A stretch of 64,000 nt of DNA from Amphritea sp. 1_MG-2023 (GTDB lineage: Bacteria > Pseudomonadota > Gammaproteobacteria > Pseudomonadales > Balneatricaceae), in assembly GCF_030547545.1 (NCBI RefSeq), contig NZ_JAUOQE010000001.1, positions 1-64,000 of the forward strand. Reading direction: 5' to 3'. How positions within the stretch are numbered: the first letter of the stretch is position 1; every line of letters begins with the position of its first letter. Below, piece by piece: positions 47,692 to 56,305 of the stretch. Made by a program: the position numbers and the translations under genes. The notes beneath the pieces are model-generated. The model had not been told where the DNA came from, did not search any database, and saw nothing but the letters and a program-made list of their open reading frames with translations.

Positions 47692-49114
47692 GTTAAGTAC
47701 TGACATACCTCGTCCGGCTAGGTTATTACCCCTCGCCTGCGCTCTCTTACTTGCCGGTTGTAGCTCGCTCGCGCCAGACTATACGCGCTCCGAGCTACCG
47801 CTCGCCAATGATTGGCAGCACTCACTCGATACCAATGTTGCAGGGCTATCCGCCGAGCAAGCCGTACAGGTGCCGTGGAAGAACTTTATCCATGAGCCTC
47901 TTTTAGCCAGCGTGATTAGCTTAGCACTTGAGAGTAATCGAAGCTTACGTCAATCCCTTGCCGATGTCGCCGCTGCTCGCGCCACTTATCGGGTTCAGCG
48001 AGCCGATCAATTGCCGCAAATTGATGCGGGATTAAGTGGCGATCGCAGCCAATCCTCCTCCGGTGATATAAGCTCTAGCTATCAAGCCGAGATCGGCTTA
48101 AGTAGCTATGAGATTGATCTATTTGGCAAAAACCGAAGTTTAACTGAGGCTCAAATGGAAGCCTATTTAGCCAGCGAAGCAACAGCCAAAGCCGCTAAAA
48201 TTTCGCTTATCGGAGAAATCGCCAATGCTTGGCTCACTTTAGCCGCGGATCAAAGCGCCTTGACGCTAGCCAAAGAGACCATGGACAACGCTCAACAAGC
48301 CATGGAGATCACTCAGAAGCGTTTAAGCCTCGGTGTCGATTCAGAAATTGATGTGCTCAGTGCGGCCACGATCTATCACAATGCACGCGCGGATACAGCT
48401 GCTTACAAAACGCAGGTAGCGCAGGATATCAATGCCCTGAACCTGCTCGTCGGTGAAACACTCGATGACAGCCTGTTACCCATCGCCCTACCTGATAGCG
48501 CAACATTGGTGAATGATGTGCCTGCGGGATTATCCTCATCGGTGTTACTGCAACGCCCCGATGTTTTGGCGGCCGAGCACAGTTTAAAATCTGCTAATGC
48601 CGATATTGGTGTCGCCCGAGCGGCATTTTTTCCCACCCTATCATTGACCGCTACCGGTGGTGTGGCCAGTACGCTTCTGACAGATCTCTTCAGTGGGGGC
48701 AGTTCTATTTGGACAATCGCACCTAGCTTAACCCTGCCCATTTTCGATGCGGGCTCGAATGAGGCTAATCTCGCCTACAGTGAGGCGATACAACAGAAAA
48801 CACTGGCGGCTTATGAGTATGCGATTCAAAACGCTTTCGCAGAAGTCGCCGACGCGCTCGCACGACGGACAACGATCCAACAACAATTGGATGCCGAAAA
48901 CGCTTTAGTGACAGCCGCTACTCGTCAGTACGATTTATCATTAGCCCGTTATAGCAATGGCGTTGATAGCTTTCAAAATACCTTGGAAGCGCAGCGAACC
49001 CTGTATAGCGCCCAACAAGCGTTAATTACCACGCGCCAAGCCGATCTGAATAACCGTATCGTACTGTATCGTGTTTTAGGTGGCGGACTGAGCGATGCGG
49101 CAGTATCAAGTTAG
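47684..49114 (+). CDS. Outer-membrane efflux lipoprotein, NodT/OprM family
   Basis: 476 aa. Lipobox at LACALLLAGC, then PDYTRSELPLANDWQ and the duplicated TolC-like alpha-barrel repeats (for example LLQRPDVLAAEHSLKSANADIGVARAAFFPTLSLTATGG). It forms the exit channel of the tripartite pump. A complete operon of this order, followed by a response-regulator and kinase pair, recalls adeABC-adeRS of Acinetobacter, but with the regulators downstream on the same strand. Confidence 0.94.
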   Translation: MTKLSTDIPRPARLLPLACALLLAGCSSLAPDYTRSELPLANDWQHSLDTNVAGLSAEQAVQVPWKNFIHEPLLASVISLALESNRSLRQSLADVAAARATYRVQRADQLPQIDAGLSGDRSQSSSGDISSSYQAEIGLSSYEIDLFGKNRSLTEAQMEAYLASEATAKAAKISLIGEIANAWLTLAADQSALTLAKETMDNAQQAMEITQKRLSLGVDSEIDVLSAATIYHNARADTAAYKTQVAQDINALNLLVGETLDDSLLPIALPDSATLVNDVPAGLSSSVLLQRPDVLAAEHSLKSANADIGVARAAFFPTLSLTATGGVASTLLTDLFSGGSSIWTIAPSLTLPIFDAGSNEANLAYSEAIQQKTLAAYEYAIQNAFAEVADALARRTTIQQQLDAENALVTAATRQYDLSLARYSNGVDSFQNTLEAQRTLYSAQQALITTRQADLNNRIVLYRVLGGGLSDAAVSS

Positions 49115-49150
49115 CGTTACGCTAGCGTTCTTGGTTCAATCCTCAATTAA

Positions 49151-49238
49151 GTTCTGAGTTCTGAGTTCTGAGTTCTGAGTTCTGAGCTAAGTTCTGAGCT
49201 AAGTTCTGAGCTAAGTTCTGAGCTAAGTTCTGAGCTAA
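49151..49238 (+). repeat. Nested tandem repeat, 7-bp and 12-bp units
   Basis: Five perfect copies of GTTCTGA (49151-49185) are followed by four perfect copies of GCTAAGTTCTGA (49186-49233) and a last GCTAA. The 12-mer contains the 7-mer. It lies between the efflux operon and the two-component system, 94 bp before the response regulator. This type of array is prone to copy-number change by slippage and could alter the spacing in the promoter region. Confidence 0.92.
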
Positions 49239-49331
49239 GTTTAAACCTAGCTTAGAACACTACATCGATACCACGACATAAGCTATATTTTCAGGTGATA
49301 GCGTCGCTAGGTATAAAGGAAACGTCGATTA

Positions 49332-50018
49332 ATGATGAATGTACTTCTGGTGGAAGATGATCTTGATCTTGCCACCACTATTGTTGATTATCTTGAGATT
49401 GAAGCCATTCAATGTGATCACGCCAGTAATGGTCTAATGGGATTGAATTTAATACAAAGCAATCATTACCAAATGATCATGCTGGATATTAATATGCCCA
49501 AAATGGATGGCTTAACCCTGTGTAATACACTGCGAGAAAAAGGCATGGATATTCCCATACTCATGCTGACGGCTCGTGATGGTCTCGAAAATAAGCTACA
49601 AGGATTTAAAGCCGGTAGCGATGACTATTTAGTCAAACCCTTTGATATGCAAGAACTGGTAGCCCGTGTGCAAGTGCTTGCTAAACGCCGTAGTGGTGAA
49701 GTAAAACGTCTCATATTAGGCGATTTAACGCTCGATTTAACTCAGCATACGGCACAGTTAAAACAGCAAACACTCAAACTATCCCCTATCGCGTTTAAAT
49801 TATTAGAGGCGCTCGTGCGCGCTAGCCCTCAACCCCTGAGCCGCCAACACATTATGCAAGCTGTCTGGGGGGATGAGCAACCCGACAGTAATAGCTTAAA
49901 AGTCCATATCCACCATCTACGTAAACAGCTCGATGTGAACAGCAGCAACATCACCTTAGAGACAATTTCAGGTATTGGCTTCGCCATCAAAGAACAACCT
50001 AAAGAAGGGTCTTCATAA
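49332..50018 (+). CDS. OmpR-family response regulator
   Basis: 228 aa. Receiver domain (about 1-118) with acidic pocket EDD (8-10), phospho-acceptor Asp52 (MLDINMPKMDG) and Lys102 (DDYLVKPF). C-terminal winged helix (about 130-222; LSPIAFKLLEALVRASPQPLSRQHIMQAVWG, LKVHIHHLRKQLD). Its stop overlaps the kinase start (TAATG). Position after the efflux operon suggests it controls that pump; a repeat array lies in its upstream region. Confidence 0.93.
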   Translation: MMNVLLVEDDLDLATTIVDYLEIEAIQCDHASNGLMGLNLIQSNHYQMIMLDINMPKMDGLTLCNTLREKGMDIPILMLTARDGLENKLQGFKAGSDDYLVKPFDMQELVARVQVLAKRRSGEVKRLILGDLTLDLTQHTAQLKQQTLKLSPIAFKLLEALVRASPQPLSRQHIMQAVWGDEQPDSNSLKVHIHHLRKQLDVNSSNITLETISGIGFAIKEQPKEGSS

Positions 50019-51331
50019 TGAAAATCAGGCCAAGCCTCAAACTGTATTTTTTTATCAGTGTCGTGCTGCTTGGCTCAGTCATGGCGATCGGCTTTTCTTT
50101 ATTAAGCGCTAATTATTTTATTAATGGGCTCGATAAAGGATTAAATATCGTGATGAAGGATATCGCGAAAACAGCAACAGTCGAAGATGGACAACCCATT
50201 GACCTTATTGGCTTTAATATCGCTAGCCGTTGGCAAGATACGCCTGATATTATTCAGAAAAATTTTGTATCTCCGCCAACGGAGGCTGGACAGTTACAGA
50301 AATTAAAAGATCAATCCTCTATCTTTTCCATTCCTGAGAACATCTATTTTGTCGTTCTTACTTACACACCATCAGGGGAAAAAAGATTTGTTTCGAAGGT
50401 CATCCTCGAAAAAAATCGTCTCGATGCGAACGCGGCAAAACAACCCAAAAACCGTTTATATTGGGCACTTTTTACTGCGCTAGCAGCCATCACATTATTT
50501 GCCTTCTGCTTGGTTATGATCATGCAGAAAATAGCTAAGCCGATTGAATCTTTAAAAAACTGGGCTAAATCACTGACTCAAGAGAATGCACAAGCCCCTC
50601 CTCCCGATTTCTCTTATAACGAACTCAATGTTTTAGCCTCATTAGTTCAAAACAGCTTAGTATCGGCACATCAAAGTTTAGAACGTGAGCAGCAATTTTT
50701 AAGCTACGCAAGCCATGAATTACGAACGCCTATCGCGGTTATTCGTAGCAATGTGGATCTGCTTAAGCGACTCAGTGAAACATCGCCTCTCAGCGACAAA
50801 CAAGCACTCACGTTACAGCGAATTCAACGTGCAGGCCTCACCATGAGTGACCTAACTGAAACATTATTGTGGCTTAGTCATAAAGATAAGCAAAACATCG
50901 CTCTCGTGCCGATAAATCTACATGAAAAAGTTAAACAGCTAACCGATGAGCTTAATTATCTACTTAATACAAAAAACGTTACCGTTAAAATAGAGACTGA
51001 CGAAGCGCGTGTGAATGTCGCAGCAACCGCTTGCCACATTGTGCTCAGCAACCTTATTCGAAATGCTTACCAACATACGCAACAGGGGCTAGTCGAGATT
51101 AAACAGCAAGGCAGCCGCGTCACTATCACTAACCGTCACGAAAGCGATAAAGAATCGGCTCAGGTAACTAAAATAAACACTCAAGAAGTATCACTAGGAT
51201 ATGGCTATGGTTTAGGCCTACAACTTAGCGAAAAAATCATTAACCGTCACGGCTGGTTGTATAAGGTCGCTGATCTTCAAGGCTGTTATCAAGTCACCGT
51301 TGATTTTGACGGTCACGACCAAGCGACCTAA
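50018..51331 (+). CDS. Sensor histidine kinase partner of the OmpR-type regulator
   Basis: 437 aa. TM (about 8-30), periplasmic sensor (about 31-147), TM (about 148-168), HAMP-like linker, dimerisation domain with His233 in YASHELRTPIAVIRSNVDLL, and an ATPase domain. The N box (LSNLIRNAYQHT) and the G2-like GYGYGLGLQLSEKI are clear, but the DxGxG of the G1 box is replaced by TNRHESDK, so ATP binding may be atypical. Such shortened catalytic domains occur in some functional kinases. Confidence 0.88.
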   Translation: MKIRPSLKLYFFISVVLLGSVMAIGFSLLSANYFINGLDKGLNIVMKDIAKTATVEDGQPIDLIGFNIASRWQDTPDIIQKNFVSPPTEAGQLQKLKDQSSIFSIPENIYFVVLTYTPSGEKRFVSKVILEKNRLDANAAKQPKNRLYWALFTALAAITLFAFCLVMIMQKIAKPIESLKNWAKSLTQENAQAPPPDFSYNELNVLASLVQNSLVSAHQSLEREQQFLSYASHELRTPIAVIRSNVDLLKRLSETSPLSDKQALTLQRIQRAGLTMSDLTETLLWLSHKDKQNIALVPINLHEKVKQLTDELNYLLNTKNVTVKIETDEARVNVAATACHIVLSNLIRNAYQHTQQGLVEIKQQGSRVTITNRHESDKESAQVTKINTQEVSLGYGYGLGLQLSEKIINRHGWLYKVADLQGCYQVTVDFDGHDQAT

Positions 51332-51412
51332 CCACTCGATATAATACCCAGCGCCTCCTTGCAGCCAAAGTGGGAGGATTCGCCCTCCCCTATTTCAAAC
51401 GCCCTATGACGG

Positions 51413-51706
51413 CTATAACGTTTTCTGCTTTAGATTTTTCATAAAGGCGGCGAAATGTGGCATCAAATTAACAAATAGCTCCTGTTTTTTATTGGCCAAC
51501 ATGATTCCGCCAAATAACTTAATGCCAAGCGCCAGCGGTGCCGCTTTTTCAGGGCCAACATCCGCTCTGCTTTTTAGTTTTTCGATGATCTCAAACAGCT
51601 CATCATGGCTTAAAAATTCAAATTCACAAATGTCATCGTCAGGCACAGAACCATCCGCGTTTTGAATGTGATCAATGCTTATTTTATACAGGTGTTGTTT
51701 CTTCAT
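51413..51706 (-). CDS. DUF3861 family protein
   Basis: 97 aa from MKKQHLYKISIDHIQNADGS; a longer frame upstream is not family-like. CEFEFLSHDELFEIIEKLK and the C-terminal LALGIKLFGGIMLANKKQELFVNLMPHFAAFM match this small cytoplasmic family, whose function is unknown. It is convergent with the kinase gene, separated by a GGGAGG/CCTCCC hairpin at 51372-51389. Confidence 0.8.
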   Translation of the reverse strand: MKKQHLYKISIDHIQNADGSVPDDDICEFEFLSHDELFEIIEKLKSRADVGPEKAAPLALGIKLFGGIMLANKKQELFVNLMPHFAAFMKNLKQKTL

Positions 51707-51799
51707 TATCGTTATCTCTCTTCGTTCGTCACGGTAAAGCGGGCACATCAATGCTCACGCTTCGATAAACGGTGTTTAATACTTCGGTTAAGCAGGCAC

Positions 51800-52270
51800 T
51801 CAGCTCTTCAAATAAAGCTCGATTTTAGGTTTAACCGTCAGCGAGATAACCATCATTAAGGTTAACCCTAAAGGCAGTGCCGCTAAAAAGCTGAATGACC
51901 AGCCCGTCAAAAAATCAGCAAAATTGGAAAAACCAAGGGTATTGGCGGTGGTACTAAACGCCATCATCGACTCCATGATGCAAGCCATCATCCCACCTGT
52001 AACGAGATTACGGGCATGGGCATTCGCGTTTGGTAACCACAGTGCAACAAGCTTGGTGATCAACCCCATCAATAGAAATCCCACAGGCATCAAGATAAGA
52101 GCCGCTAAAAACGAACTCAGCCAATCGCTATAAAAAGTATTCGCGTAGCCGACATTCATATAGGTCATTACTCCGGTTAATGAACCGCCCATAACGCTCA
52201 TGATGCTGACTACCACCAGCGCCTTATAGATCAGTGGTGTTTTCGATATTGAATCGGTGTGTACGCTCAA
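51800..52270 (-). CDS. DUF2798 membrane protein, tandem domains
   Basis: About 156 aa from a TTG start at 52270, chosen because AGGAG lies just upstream (CAGGAGAGCTATCTTG). Four membrane segments arranged as two repeats of the DUF2798 unit (MGGSLTGVMTYMNVGYANTFYSDW...; TGGMMACIMESMMAFSTTANTLGF...). The function is unknown. It diverges from a MarR regulator with two strong palindromes in the gap, so it is probably repressed by that protein. Confidence 0.8.
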   Translation of the reverse strand: MSVHTDSISKTPLIYKALVVVSIMSVMGGSLTGVMTYMNVGYANTFYSDWLSSFLAALILMPVGFLLMGLITKLVALWLPNANAHARNLVTGGMMACIMESMMAFSTTANTLGFSNFADFLTGWSFSFLAALPLGLTLMMVISLTVKPKIELYLKS

Positions 52271-52300
52271 GATAGCTCTCCTGTCTTGATACAAATACAA

Positions 52301-52352
52301 ATATAGTTGATAATGGCAACTATATTAACAATGGTTGACTTTGTCAACCATT
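52301..52352. promoter_or_regulatory. Two palindromic MarR operators
   Basis: ATATAGTTG (52301-52309) and CAACTATAT (52317-52325) form one dyad; AATGGTTGAC (52330-52339) and GTCAACCATT (52343-52352) form a second with 10-bp perfect arms. Both lie in the 98-bp gap between the DUF2798 gene and the MarR gene, and the second is 16 bp before the MarR start. They share the core GTTG/CAAC. Confidence 0.8.
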
Positions 52353-52368
52353 TGCGCAGAGATTCGTT

Positions 52369-52809
52369 ATGTCTGATCAATCATCATTAGAAAGCTTGTT
52401 TCACTTAGTCCACGGATTGAAGCGTCAATTACATCAACAAACTGAGCAACTAAATTTGGGTATTACACCCATGCATATTCGTGTCATCAAGATTATTCAC
52501 CGCAAAAAGCCCTGTACCGCCATTGATATCGCCAGCTTTCTCGGACGCGACAAAGCCCAAGTAACACGCTTGGTTAACACCTTAATTGAACGGGGATTTA
52601 TCTCCCGAATGCCCAATCCGAATGACAAACGCAGTCATTACTTATGTCCTACGGATGCAGGGATTGCCGTGATCAAAGAGATTATCGATATTGATGCCAA
52701 AACGGTTCAGACAATGACTGAGGGACTTACGTCAGAAGAACTAACGGAATTTCAGCGTATTTCAAGCATAATGGCGAACAACCTTCATCCGACGAGCGAT
52801 TCTCACTAA
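52369..52809 (+). CDS. MarR-family repressor
   Basis: 146 aa. The winged helix-turn-helix (ITPMHIRVIKIIHRKKPCTAIDIASFLGRDKAQVTRLVNTLIERGFISR) carries the MarR wing signature NPNDKRSHYLCPTDAG. It is divergent from the DUF2798 gene and preceded by two operators. Likely an autorepressor that responds to a phenolic or similar ligand; the ligand is unknown. Confidence 0.9.
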   Translation: MSDQSSLESLFHLVHGLKRQLHQQTEQLNLGITPMHIRVIKIIHRKKPCTAIDIASFLGRDKAQVTRLVNTLIERGFISRMPNPNDKRSHYLCPTDAGIAVIKEIIDIDAKTVQTMTEGLTSEELTEFQRISSIMANNLHPTSDSH

Positions 52810-52848
52810 TCGCCCTTCTCGACTTTAATCGCCGGCCCACTTCTCCAG

Positions 52849-54036
52849 CTAAGCTCGGTCGCCACGCTGTAGATAGTAAGCGATGAGACCGATACACAAC
52901 CCCCAAAAGGCGCTACTGATACCCAACAGATTCATCCCCGATGCAGTCACTAAGAAAGTCAACAGGGCGGCATCTCTCTCAGACGGCTCTGCCAACGCCC
53001 CTGACAAGCTATTACCAATAGTACTCAGCAACGCCAACCCAGCAACCGCCATCACTAATGCTTCAGGAAAAGCCATAAACAAAGCGGCAATGGTCGAACC
53101 AAACAAGCCCGTCAGCAAGTAAAAACCGCCCGCCCAGACCGCGGCCAAATAACGTTTGCTCGGGTCCTGCCCCGCTTCATTCCCCATACAGATGGCTGCA
53201 GTGATAGCCGCCAAGTTATAGGAAAAACCACCCAAAGGCGCTAAGATCACGCCCGTTAAACCGGTCCAGGTCAGTAACGGTGAAATAGGGGTGTCATATC
53301 CGTTGGCCCGCATCACCGCCACCCCGGGGACGTTTTGCGAGGCCATCGTGATAATAAATAATGGAATACCGATACCGATGATACTTTGCAGATCAAATAC
53401 CGGCGTTACCCAAACGGGAGTCGATAACTGCCACTGTAGAACCTCTAGATTCAACTGCCCCTGAAAAAACACCACCAGCGTACCAATCAATAACACTAGC
53501 GGAATCGTATAGCGAGGCAAGGTAAGCTTGATCAACAGGAACCCCGCTAACATCAGCCCCACGAGCAATAGGTTAGTCCCCATCACCGTAAATAGATCAA
53601 GACCGAACTGCAATAAAACCCCTGCCAACATTGCTCCAGCTAGCGGCTGGGGCACATGATGCATAATCTTTTCAAACCAGCCGGTTATGCCGCACAATAA
53701 AATCAAGCCAGAGCTGAATATAAACAACCCGATCGCTTCATTGATCGGCACGCCGGATAACGCCGTGACCAACAACGCGGCACCCGGCGTCGACCAAGCG
53801 GTTAAGATTGGCGTACGAAAATAAAGCGAAAGCCCAGCACTGGTTAATCCCATACCAATACCTAAGGCCCATAACCAAGAACTCACTTCAGCAGGCGATG
53901 CACCTGCCACTTCCGCGGCCTGAAAGATAATCACCGCCGAACTGGTATAACCGACCAAAACCGCGACAAAACCAGCGGATATATGCGATAGGCTGAAACA
54001 ACCGCTTAATTTTAAGCGACCCATTATTGATCCCAT
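52849..54036 (-). CDS. BenE-family (YdcO-like) transporter
   Basis: 395 aa, about 11-12 membrane segments. SAVIIFQAAEVAGASPAEVSSWLWALGIGMG, FRTPILTAWSTPGAALLVTA and AAICMGNEAGQDPSKRYLAAVWAGGFYLLTG are typical of the BenE/YdcO family. The family is named for benzoate:proton symport, but most members have untested substrates. It diverges from an XRE-cupin regulator, the same pairing as ydcO and ydcN (sutR) in E. coli. Confidence 0.9.
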   Translation of the reverse strand: MGSIMGRLKLSGCFSLSHISAGFVAVLVGYTSSAVIIFQAAEVAGASPAEVSSWLWALGIGMGLTSAGLSLYFRTPILTAWSTPGAALLVTALSGVPINEAIGLFIFSSGLILLCGITGWFEKIMHHVPQPLAGAMLAGVLLQFGLDLFTVMGTNLLLVGLMLAGFLLIKLTLPRYTIPLVLLIGTLVVFFQGQLNLEVLQWQLSTPVWVTPVFDLQSIIGIGIPLFIITMASQNVPGVAVMRANGYDTPISPLLTWTGLTGVILAPLGGFSYNLAAITAAICMGNEAGQDPSKRYLAAVWAGGFYLLTGLFGSTIAALFMAFPEALVMAVAGLALLSTIGNSLSGALAEPSERDAALLTFLVTASGMNLLGISSAFWGLCIGLIAYYLQRGDRA

Positions 54037-54067
54037 TCGAACAACCTCTTACACTTCATTAATTATT

Positions 54068-54116
54068 TGTGCGTTATAACATCCAAGATCAAAAGCGTAT
54101 CACTGTGCGCTATAAC
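54068..54116. promoter_or_regulatory. Direct-repeat operators between benE and the SutR-like gene
   Basis: TGTGCGTTATAAC (54068-54080) and TGTGCGCTATAAC (54104-54116) differ at one position and lie 36 bp apart, in the 120-bp divergent gap. Each holds a TATAAC core. They are likely sites of the XRE-cupin regulator, positioned to control both genes. Confidence 0.65.
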
Positions 54117-54156
54117 GTACAACCAAAAGATAGCCACCGTAATTGGGAATATATCT

Positions 54157-54732
54157 GTGCAAGAAATTAATCAGAACATCGCTAAACACTTGAAGCAGCA
54201 GCGTCAGCAAAAAAACTGGAGCCTCGATCGGACCGCCAATGAAACTGGGGTGAGTAAAGCGATGCTTGGTCAGATTGAACGGGGGGAATCGAGCCCAACC
54301 ATTACCACCCTATGGAAAATTGCCACGGGATTTCAACTCTCCCTCTCCAGTTTGATTGAATCCTCCAAGGAGCAGAACGACAGTACTGTGATCCGACCGG
54401 TGCTCGAACAACATAAATATTTAGCCGACGATAAAGCCCCTGCTCCGGCTATTTTTCCCTATGACGATCGCTTTGGCTTTGAAATGTTTGAGTTCATTCT
54501 TGAACCCGGTGTCGAACGACTATCCGATCCTCATCGCTCAGGGGTAACAGAACATGTAATCGTTATTAGTGGCACCATGGAATTACTCATCGATGGACAA
54601 TGGCTAACGCTTGCCTCTGGTGAAGCGATACGCTTTTCCGCTGATCAATCTCACGGCTATCGCAACCTGTCTGAACAAGCTGCCGTGTTCCATAATATTA
54701 TCCACTATGCAAAGGTGGTCAGTGAGGTATAA
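54157..54732 (+). CDS. SutR-like XRE-cupin regulator
   Basis: 191 aa from a GTG at 54157, chosen because GGGA lies 8 bp upstream and because the longer frame would run through the operator repeats. HTH at about 5-65 (WSLDRTANETGVSKAMLGQIERGESSPTITTLWKIATG) and a C-terminal cupin (about 110-188; VTEHVIVISGTMELLIDGQW, LASGEAIRFSADQSHGY). E. coli SutR (178 aa) has the same layout and also sits beside a BenE-family gene. Role: control of the transporter and itself; a link to sulfur use is only by analogy. Confidence 0.83.
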   Translation: MQEINQNIAKHLKQQRQQKNWSLDRTANETGVSKAMLGQIERGESSPTITTLWKIATGFQLSLSSLIESSKEQNDSTVIRPVLEQHKYLADDKAPAPAIFPYDDRFGFEMFEFILEPGVERLSDPHRSGVTEHVIVISGTMELLIDGQWLTLASGEAIRFSADQSHGYRNLSEQAAVFHNIIHYAKVVSEV

Positions 54733-54795
54733 AACGCGTTCCACTGTTCGCGTATGACGTATCAACACACAGGTTGATTTTTTAGACTACGCTTA

Positions 54796-54888
54796 GGAAG
54801 GTGTGAATAAGTCAATTACGCCTCTGGCTTACAGAGAAGCTGGAGATCAAGGCAACCGTTACAGGCATACTGGTTATTCGCACCTTCC
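54796..54888. mobile_element. IS5-like miniature element (MITE), copy B
   Basis: 93 bp. GGAAGGTGTGAATAA at 54796-54810 is inverted at 54874-54888 (TTATTCGCACCTTCC) with one difference. The flanks show TTA on both sides (54793-54795 and 54889-54891), a plausible 3-bp target duplication. No coding capacity. The ends match the GGAAGGTGCGAA terminal repeats of IS5-family elements, so a full-length relative elsewhere could mobilise it. Near-identical, inverted sequence lies at 51-130. Confidence 0.8.
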
Positions 54889-54925
54889 TTAGATTTATCT
54901 TTCAGCAGCCAAGGTAATAAAGCAT

Positions 54926-55141
54926 ATGTCTGATCATCATACATACAAGAAGATCGAGGTTGTCGGATCATCCGCCATCAGTTCCGACGATGCCATTCGT
55001 AACGCATTGGATCACTGCAGCAAAACAATTAAACAGATGGACTGGTTTGAAGTCGTAGAAACCCGAGGGCATATTGTGAATGGTCAGATCGGCCACTTTC
55101 AGGTGACCCTCAAGATTGGTTTTCGCTTGGAAAACAGCTAA
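54926..55141 (+). CDS. Dodecin-like flavin-binding protein
   Basis: 71 aa, the standard dodecin length. YKKIEVVGSSAISSDDAIRNAL and the flavin-stacking tryptophan region MDWFEVVETRGHIVNGQIGHFQVTLKIGFRLE are conserved. Dodecins assemble into twelve-subunit shells that store riboflavin, FMN or CoA and protect them from light. It follows the MITE by 37 bp, so its promoter may lie partly in the element. Confidence 0.92.
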   Translation: MSDHHTYKKIEVVGSSAISSDDAIRNALDHCSKTIKQMDWFEVVETRGHIVNGQIGHFQVTLKIGFRLENS

Positions 55142-55208
55142 GACTAAAGACACTTTAAATTAGCTGATATAGGGGTTAGCTGAATAACGCTACCACTCAG
55201 CCGGTTGC

Positions 55209-56279
55209 TTATGACGGCGAAGATGGCTGCTGAGCGGCTCCCTGCTGTTCAGCCGTCTCCTCATTTGCATGCTCAAGCTGACTCACTTGCGTGGTTTTCT
55301 GCTCAATCACCTCGGCTATACGCTGTTTATCATCGCCTGCCGTATTTTTGGCCTCCGCCTGTAATGCCGCTATTTCACTGAGCAGCAACAACTTTTTTTC
55401 TTCTCGCTCTTGCGCTGCTTCAGCCTTATCAAAAACGACGTCATCCGCGTTAAAGGGCGCATGGGCTGGTGTTTTAATCACCGAGGCCGGCAAAATTTTA
55501 CTGTTTTCCGCTAAACGGCGCTGATTCATGAAGCTCGGCGAGACAATCTCAACATCGTTGCGATGCAAAGTATCGAGGATATTACGATAAAGATTAGAAC
55601 GGGTGGTGAGTAAGCTGGTCACCTCAAGCAGTAAGCCACTCACCCGATAAGTAATCGCATAATCACCTAATTCGGTAATCTGACAGAAAGGCTCTGTCAA
55701 ACCGGTTTCTTCTGCCGCTTGAATAAGAAGATGTTCGATCTGCCCGTGATGGAGATCGTAACCTAAGGATAACGTTGCAGAGATAATGGCACCATCCGAC
55801 AACACCACTTCAATCGGATTTGAGATCAGATAGGTATTCGGTAGCGATACCAACTCTCGGTGCTCTGTTTGAATTTCAGTATCGAACAGACCTCGCTGTG
55901 AAACCCGGCCAAAATGATCACTAACCCGAATAAAGTCACCCACCCTAAACGGTCGCGTGTTGCGCAACATCACACCGGCCATCAAGTTTGTAATCACCGC
56001 CGTTGACGAGAAAGCAATCACTCCTGAAACCAACACGCCGATCAAGCCGATGACCTGATTACGCGTACTCTCACTCACCGGTAGTGCAATGGCAATCAAT
56101 ACCGTGCCCGCTAAGCTCAAGGCTAATAGTATTAGCTGTCGCGGTAGCTTACGTTCATTACCCATTTCGGGATGCCGCGCCAGCAATAGCCAGTGCAGCC
56201 CCAATAGACTCATCAGCACCAACATACCCGTTAACAACAACGGTAAAAAGGCAAAAACCTGCTCTAACAGTTGTTCCAT
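55209..56279 (-). CDS. MscS-family mechanosensitive channel with coiled-coil tail
   Basis: 356 aa from MEQLLEQVFAFLPLLLTG, with TGAGGG as ribosome site. Membrane segments at about 10-30, 48-68 and 78-100; the pore/beta region is AFSSTAVITNLMAGVMLRNTRPFRVGDFIRV followed by VSLPNTYLISNPIEVVLSDG. The C terminus (about 285-345) is a charged coiled coil (EKAEAAQEREEKKLLLLSEIAALQ) ending in a Gln-rich tail, which is unusual for the family. It probably gates on membrane tension. Confidence 0.88.
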   Translation of the reverse strand: MEQLLEQVFAFLPLLLTGMLVLMSLLGLHWLLLARHPEMGNERKLPRQLILLALSLAGTVLIAIALPVSESTRNQVIGLIGVLVSGVIAFSSTAVITNLMAGVMLRNTRPFRVGDFIRVSDHFGRVSQRGLFDTEIQTEHRELVSLPNTYLISNPIEVVLSDGAIISATLSLGYDLHHGQIEHLLIQAAEETGLTEPFCQITELGDYAITYRVSGLLLEVTSLLTTRSNLYRNILDTLHRNDVEIVSPSFMNQRRLAENSKILPASVIKTPAHAPFNADDVVFDKAEAAQEREEKKLLLLSEIAALQAEAKNTAGDDKQRIAEVIEQKTTQVSQLEHANEETAEQQGAAQQPSSPS

Positions 56280-56305
56280 AAAGCCCTCAGACAGCATTAT
56301 TCGAC

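Noticed and set aside
49151-49238. CRISPR array
   Set aside because: The units are 7 and 12 bp with no unique spacers and no cas genes nearby; it is a simple tandem repeat.
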